Shown here piece after piece: positions 43,850 to 47,692 of a DNA stretch of 47,692 nucleotides. Origin of the DNA: Fidelibacterota bacterium (GTDB lineage Bacteria; Fidelibacterota; Marinisomatia; SCGC-AAA003-L08; TS1B11). A program made the position numbers and the translations under genes. Location of the stretch: NCBI GenBank assembly GCA_004124875.1, contig SCKJ01000012.1, positions 1 to 47,692 on the forward strand, given 5' to 3'. Below the pieces are notes generated by a model. It saw only the letters and a list, made by a program, of their open reading frames with translations. It searched no databases and was not told where the DNA came from. The stretch's first letter is position 1, and every line of letters begins with the position of its first letter.

Positions 43850-44555
43850 TTAGCCCGACCGCTTCCTGAGCAGGTAAATGTTGTACCATTCTCCGCCGGT
43901 TTGCAGGTCAACGTCGATGTTGGTGAGCGGGATAATCGCCCGTGGGTCGATGTAGCCGATGGTGATGCCGTCCTCGGTCATGGCCTTCTGGATATGTTGC
44001 AAGTTCCACTCGATGATGCAGACCACGCCCTCCTGTTTCACTACCCGCAGAGCCTGCTCAATGGCCTTGCGCCGGTCATCAATATGGTGCAGCGAGTCGA
44101 ACAGGAAAACGCCGTCAAACTGCTCATCTGCGTGGGCCAGATTTTCCGCTTCGAAATACTCAAAGGTGATTTTGTCCGACAGTCCGAGTGTGGCTGCATT
44201 TGCCTGCCACCCGGAAGTTGATTCGTGATTGCCGCGGTCGCCATGCTCACCGCTATGGTTATGCTCATGCCACTGGGGGTGGTGCTCCGGCGCTGGCCAG
44301 TGACAACATCATAGCCGTGCAGGGCCGGTAAGCAGGCGCTGGCGCCATCGCCCGTTTCAATGTCGAGTACGGATGCGCCGACGGGGAGGTTCAGGTTGTC
44401 AATCGCGGCGCTTACAAATTCAGCACCGGCGATCCAGTCAGCTGCAAATATTTCTTTGAATTTATCGAGGTTTATCCCATCTCCAGATCGTCAAGGAATG
44501 ACAACACGCAGTCTGATGAGGCCCCCAATTCGGACTGTGCCGACAAACCGGCCAT
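43850..44555 (-). pseudogene. Class I SAM methyltransferase gene with two frameshifts
   Basis: Three frames together read as one SAM-dependent methyltransferase of about 230 residues. The first frame starts at the ATG at 44555 (MAGLSAQSELG...DDLEMG). The second carries INLDKFKEIFAADWIAGAEF and motif I, VLDIETGDGASA. The third carries motif II-IV material (FDGVFLFDSLHHID) and the tail KQEGVVCIIEW. Shifts fall near 44471-44485 and 44290-44300, and each is repaired by adding one base. The third frame holds a histidine-rich run (EHHPQWHEHNHSGEHGDRGNH). Both breaks are next to G runs, so sequencing error is possible; true inactivation is equally possible. It lies divergent from the M14 gene at 44777. 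Confidence 0.7.
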
Positions 44556-44776
44556 GATTTCTTCACTCAGCAGGCCGAATTTAAAGTCGGGGCAGCCTGT
44601 ATGCCGGCGACTCCCCTCCCGGTGCGCAGAGGCTGGCCCCGGCAATAAAGGGATGGAGCCGATACGTCCATTATTGTAGATTCATCGTCTGCACAATCCA
44701 ACATCTGTAGGCAGCGCGAGCGGCGATTTTGGCGCCAAGTCTGGAGTCCCGGAGTCATTTCTAAAAGGAGTCTGTC

Positions 44777-47347
44777 GTGAAATATTCTCACTTTCCTGTG
44801 CTGCTGCTGGCATTTCTGGTAACCGGTGATCTCGATGCGCAGGAAATAAAATCTCCGGAGCAATATTTTGGGCACGTGATGGGGGCAGACCGCAAATTGA
44901 TCGACTGGACTCAAATCACTGAGTATTTGCGCTACCTCGGCGAGAGGTCTGATCGTGTTGTCGTGGAGGATCTGGGCAAGAGCACATTGGGCAAGCCGTT
45001 CCTGCTGGTCATTATCGCGCACAGCGACAATATCGCAAGCCTTGACCGGCAGATGGCCATTCAGCAGGCGCTGGGCCGGGGTGTAGAGATGACAGCGGCA
45101 GAGTCCGCCAAAATGATTGCCGAGGGCAAGACGGTGGTGCTGATCACCTTGAATATTCACGCGACGGAAATTGCCGCCAGCCAGGAGTCGGTGGAGCTGG
45201 CCTGGGAGCTGGCCACGCGCACGGACGACCGGGTCCTGAAAATCCTCAACAACGTGATCATACTGATGGTGCCGTCACTTAATCCTGATGGCCAGCAGAT
45301 GATTGTCGATTACTACCGCGAGACGCTGGGCACGGCGAGTGAAGGGGCCTCTTTTCCGGGGCTGTACCATCACTACGCGGGTCACGATAACAATCGCGAC
45401 TGGTTCTTTTTCAACCTGGCGGAATCGCGCAATGTGTCCAAAGTGCTCTATCACGACTGGTTCCCGGAAATAATTATGGACCAGCACCAGATGGGACGCC
45501 GCAGCGCCCGGCTTTTCCTGCCGCCGTATCAGGACCCCATCAATCCCAATGTGCATCCGCGCTTGACCGCCGCGACGAACATGCTGGGGAAGTATGTGGC
45601 TGCCGATCTCACCGATCGCGGCTTTTCCGGCGTCGTTACCGGCACCATTTTCAACGCCTTTTTTGAAGGCACCATGTCGAAGACGCCCCTGTGGCACAAC
45701 CGGATCGGTATCCTCACCGAGGCGGCCAGCACCCGCTACGCCACGCCGACTTTCCACCCCAAGAGCAGCCTCGCCGGGATGGACCGGGCGCTCAACGAAT
45801 ACCGGCCGCAGACCAACTTTCCCATGCCGTGGCCGGGCGGGTGGTGGCGTCTGCGCGATATTATCGAGTATGAAAAAGCGGCCACTTACGCTATTCTCGA
45901 CTTGGCGGCCACCTACAAAACCCGGTACAAGACCACGTTCTATGAGCTCAATCGAGAGGCCATCGTTAAAGGTCTCTCCGAACCTCCCTATGCGTGGGTT
46001 CTGCCGGCGGACCAGCACGATCCATCCGCCGCCATTGAGCTCCTGCGCCGGTTGAGATTCGGCAATGTCGAGATTTACCGCGCCACCTCTGAAGTGAACA
46101 CAGGCAGTGAGGTGGTGCCGGCGGGCGCGTTTGTGGTTCCGCTGGCTCAGGCGAACCGGCCCTATATCAAGGACCTCATGGAAGTGCAGCACTACCCGGA
46201 TATGCGCCTCTATCCGGGAGGGCCGCCCGTACCGCCTTATGATCTGACTACCTGGTCGTTGCCGCTGATGATGGGGGTCAAAGTGCTGGCGGCCAATCAG
46301 CCTGTTACGGCAAGTTTGGAAAAGGTGGACGAGCCGACCTGGAACTTTCCACCAACGGACGGCAAGGCCAAGGCCTACTATCTGGAAAGGCGCTGGACGG
46401 GCGCCTATGCGCTGGTGAACGAGTTGCTCAAGGCCAAAAGCAAAGTGGGCACGTTGACCCAGGCGGCGCAGGTGAGCGGCAAGACTCTGCCCAAGGGCAC
46501 ATTCGTCATCACCTCTTCAAAAGGTAACCGGTCGATCCTCGCGCGGGCCAGCGCAAAATATGAATTGCAGCTGATACCGGCCTCCAGCGCACCTAAGAGC
46601 CGGTCCATCAAGGCGGCTAAAATCGCCATTTACGGACCTTACCTGCCGGCGTATGACGAAGGGTGGACGCGGTACATTTTCGATCAGTTTGGCTTCGATT
46701 ATACTGTCTTGCGGAACAAAGATTTCGCATCGTTGCGCACGTTGAAACAGTACGACGTGCTGATTATGCCCAGCATGAGCAACAGCCGAATTGTGGACGG
46801 GAAGTGGAGCGAGGATGATGAGGAAATTGTTGGCGAACCGCTGATGCCCGAGAAATATCGAGGCGGCATTGGCGCTGATGGCGTTGACAACCTGAAGCAG
46901 TTCATCCTCGATGGAGGCAAAGCGCTATTTCTGGGCGGGTCCGGCAACTTGGCCATCGACAAACTCAATCTGCCCGCCAAGAATGTCCTGAAAGACATGC
47001 AGCGGGACGATTTTTTCGCGCCGGGAACGATATTCGAGGTGGCCCTCGATATGACGTCATCCCTGACCTACGGCATGGAGCCCAACGCGTTCATCTATTT
47101 CATCCGCGACCCGGCTTACACCTTGCAGGTCGGCATGACCCGGCAAAAAGAGATCGCTGTTTATGGTCCCCGCAACGTGCTGAAAAGCGGCTGGGTGCTG
47201 GGGGAGCAGAACCTCTTTAACCGTGTGGCTCTGGCCGAAATTCAGGCGGGCAAGGGAGAGGCCATTTTGTACGGCTTCAGGACCCAGAATCGGGGGCAGA
47301 CTTACGGCACCTTCAAGCTGCTGTTTAACGCGCTGTACAAGAACTAG
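44777..47347 (+). CDS. M14-family zinc carboxypeptidase, second copy
   Basis: An 856-residue exported M14 protein. The GTG start at 44777 has AAAAGGAG seven bases upstream and leads into a signal peptide (FPVLLLAFLVTGDLDAQ). The zinc motif is NIHATE (His128, Glu131). The DNNRDWFFFN segment aligns with AHDNNRDGF of the first M14 protein, and the third ligand is probably the His of IIMDQHQMG. From about residue 614 there is a glutamine-amidotransferase-like fold (AKIAIYGPYLPAYDEGW, YDVLIMPSMSNS), again without a clear catalytic triad. The two M14 proteins in this window share architecture but not detailed sequence, so they are diverged paralogues. Confidence 0.9.
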   Translation: MKYSHFPVLLLAFLVTGDLDAQEIKSPEQYFGHVMGADRKLIDWTQITEYLRYLGERSDRVVVEDLGKSTLGKPFLLVIIAHSDNIASLDRQMAIQQALGRGVEMTAAESAKMIAEGKTVVLITLNIHATEIAASQESVELAWELATRTDDRVLKILNNVIILMVPSLNPDGQQMIVDYYRETLGTASEGASFPGLYHHYAGHDNNRDWFFFNLAESRNVSKVLYHDWFPEIIMDQHQMGRRSARLFLPPYQDPINPNVHPRLTAATNMLGKYVAADLTDRGFSGVVTGTIFNAFFEGTMSKTPLWHNRIGILTEAASTRYATPTFHPKSSLAGMDRALNEYRPQTNFPMPWPGGWWRLRDIIEYEKAATYAILDLAATYKTRYKTTFYELNREAIVKGLSEPPYAWVLPADQHDPSAAIELLRRLRFGNVEIYRATSEVNTGSEVVPAGAFVVPLAQANRPYIKDLMEVQHYPDMRLYPGGPPVPPYDLTTWSLPLMMGVKVLAANQPVTASLEKVDEPTWNFPPTDGKAKAYYLERRWTGAYALVNELLKAKSKVGTLTQAAQVSGKTLPKGTFVITSSKGNRSILARASAKYELQLIPASSAPKSRSIKAAKIAIYGPYLPAYDEGWTRYIFDQFGFDYTVLRNKDFASLRTLKQYDVLIMPSMSNSRIVDGKWSEDDEEIVGEPLMPEKYRGGIGADGVDNLKQFILDGGKALFLGGSGNLAIDKLNLPAKNVLKDMQRDDFFAPGTIFEVALDMTSSLTYGMEPNAFIYFIRDPAYTLQVGMTRQKEIAVYGPRNVLKSGWVLGEQNLFNRVALAEIQAGKGEAILYGFRTQNRGQTYGTFKLLFNALYKN

Positions 47348-47417
47348 CCGCCGCGGTTCGGTCAACTGCGGACCCGCGCGACATCACGGACGGATGGCGC
47401 AGGCGGGATCCGCCTTG

Positions 47418-47565
47418 TCATTCGCTCCACAATTTTCGAATGCCGTCTTTTTCCCGCTTGATCTTTTTCCCGACCAGCCGTTCCCACAACAGCAGTCCGG
47501 ACATCTTTTCTACTTTGGCGGTGGGAACCAGGAAATCTTCCAGCGGCCGGTCTGATTCTTCATTG
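47418..47565 (-). pseudogene. 3' end of a DNA/RNA non-specific endonuclease gene, cut by an IS element
   Basis: Read on the minus strand, the last 48 codons before TGA (47418-47420) contain PLEDFLVPTAKVEKMSGLLL followed by WERLVGKKIKREKDG. This matches the C-terminal helix region of the NUC1-type non-specific endonuclease family (FxVPTxxxExxxGLxFF-like), from memory. The frame runs upstream into the left end of the IS3-type element at 47566 with no start codon. The rest of the gene is presumably beyond the insertion. The family assignment rests on a short segment. Confidence 0.5.
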
Positions 47566-47692
47566 TGACGTTTCCCCCTAAAACTGTACCATTTGTGATG
47601 AGAGTTTTCCTGGATAGATTAACTGGAAGGAGAACGCATCATGAAGAAGCGCTTTACGGAAGAACAGATCATTGGGATCCTAAAAGAGAACG
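47566..47692 (+). mobile_element. IS3-family insertion sequence, left end only
   Basis: A sequence resembling the IS3-type terminal inverted repeat (tgacgtttccccctaaaact) begins at 47566. An aactggaaggag ribosome-binding site and the start of the transposase OrfA follow. The element leaves the window on the right, so the other end and the target duplication cannot be seen. Confidence 0.75.
47641..47692 (+). CDS. IS3-family transposase OrfA, N-terminal fragment
   Basis: The visible residues, MKKRFTEEQIIGILKEN, are the highly conserved start of the helix-turn-helix OrfA protein of IS3-family elements; OrfA is fused to OrfB by programmed frameshift to give the active transposase. The ribosome-binding site ggaagga lies seven bases upstream. 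Only 17 codons are inside the window. The family subgroup cannot be decided from this. Confidence 0.85.
   Translation, partial: MKKRFTEEQIIGILKEN

Overview
The window looks like a chromosomal segment of an FCB-group bacterium (Bacteroidetes / Gemmatimonadota / Neomarinimicrobiota type). I infer this from two SusC/SusD outer-membrane pairs, many lipoproteins, TolB/TPR membrane proteins and a large set of secreted metallopeptidases, at a GC content that looks to be in the mid to upper 50s (not computed). Neomarinimicrobiota is my best guess, held loosely. There is no rRNA, tRNA or CRISPR array. The right end enters an IS3-family insertion sequence. Intergenic DNA is rich in palindromes and short tandem repeats.

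Layout. 1-1350: repeat-rich DNA flanking a lipoprotein intradiol dioxygenase. 1352-5884 (minus strand): the MsrPQ periplasmic methionine sulfoxide repair pair, a VOC protein, an ArsR-AHSA1-AHSA1 operon with an operator over its start codon, and an esterase. 6169-9307 (plus): two signalling proteins without a histidine kinase, an Hpt-REC-GGDEF-REC diguanylate cyclase and an NtrC-type sigma-54 activator. 9367-15849: an M2 (ACE-like) peptidase, a TPR lipoprotein, a TrmH-type RNA methyltransferase, an M64 peptidase and a sulfotransferase. 16052-17884: a 610-residue protein of unknown function with several cysteines, closed by a strong terminator and followed by gene remnants.

18969-30629 is the centre of the window: SusC1-SusD1, two small lipoproteins (one of only 59 residues), a PepSY membrane protein on the opposite strand, then SusC2-SusD2. 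Strong terminators follow three of these units. The likely job is TonB-driven uptake of an oligomeric or chelated nutrient. 30722-47347: two M14 peptidases with C-terminal glutamine-amidotransferase-like domains, a TolB-like/TPR membrane protein, a translationally coupled trio (Tat-signal protein, TldD, PmbA), an M20 peptidase, a beta-propeller/amidohydrolase fusion and a frameshifted methyltransferase. 47418-47692: the 3' end of a DNA/RNA non-specific endonuclease gene cut by the IS3 element.

Taken together, seven or more exported or envelope peptidases lie beside two SusCD transporters, which suggests a peptide- and protein-scavenging lifestyle. The substrate of the transporters cannot be read from the sequence. 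The features most worth follow-up are the SusCD/lipoprotein/PepSY block, the Tat-ORF/TldD/PmbA operon and the unassigned 610-residue protein.
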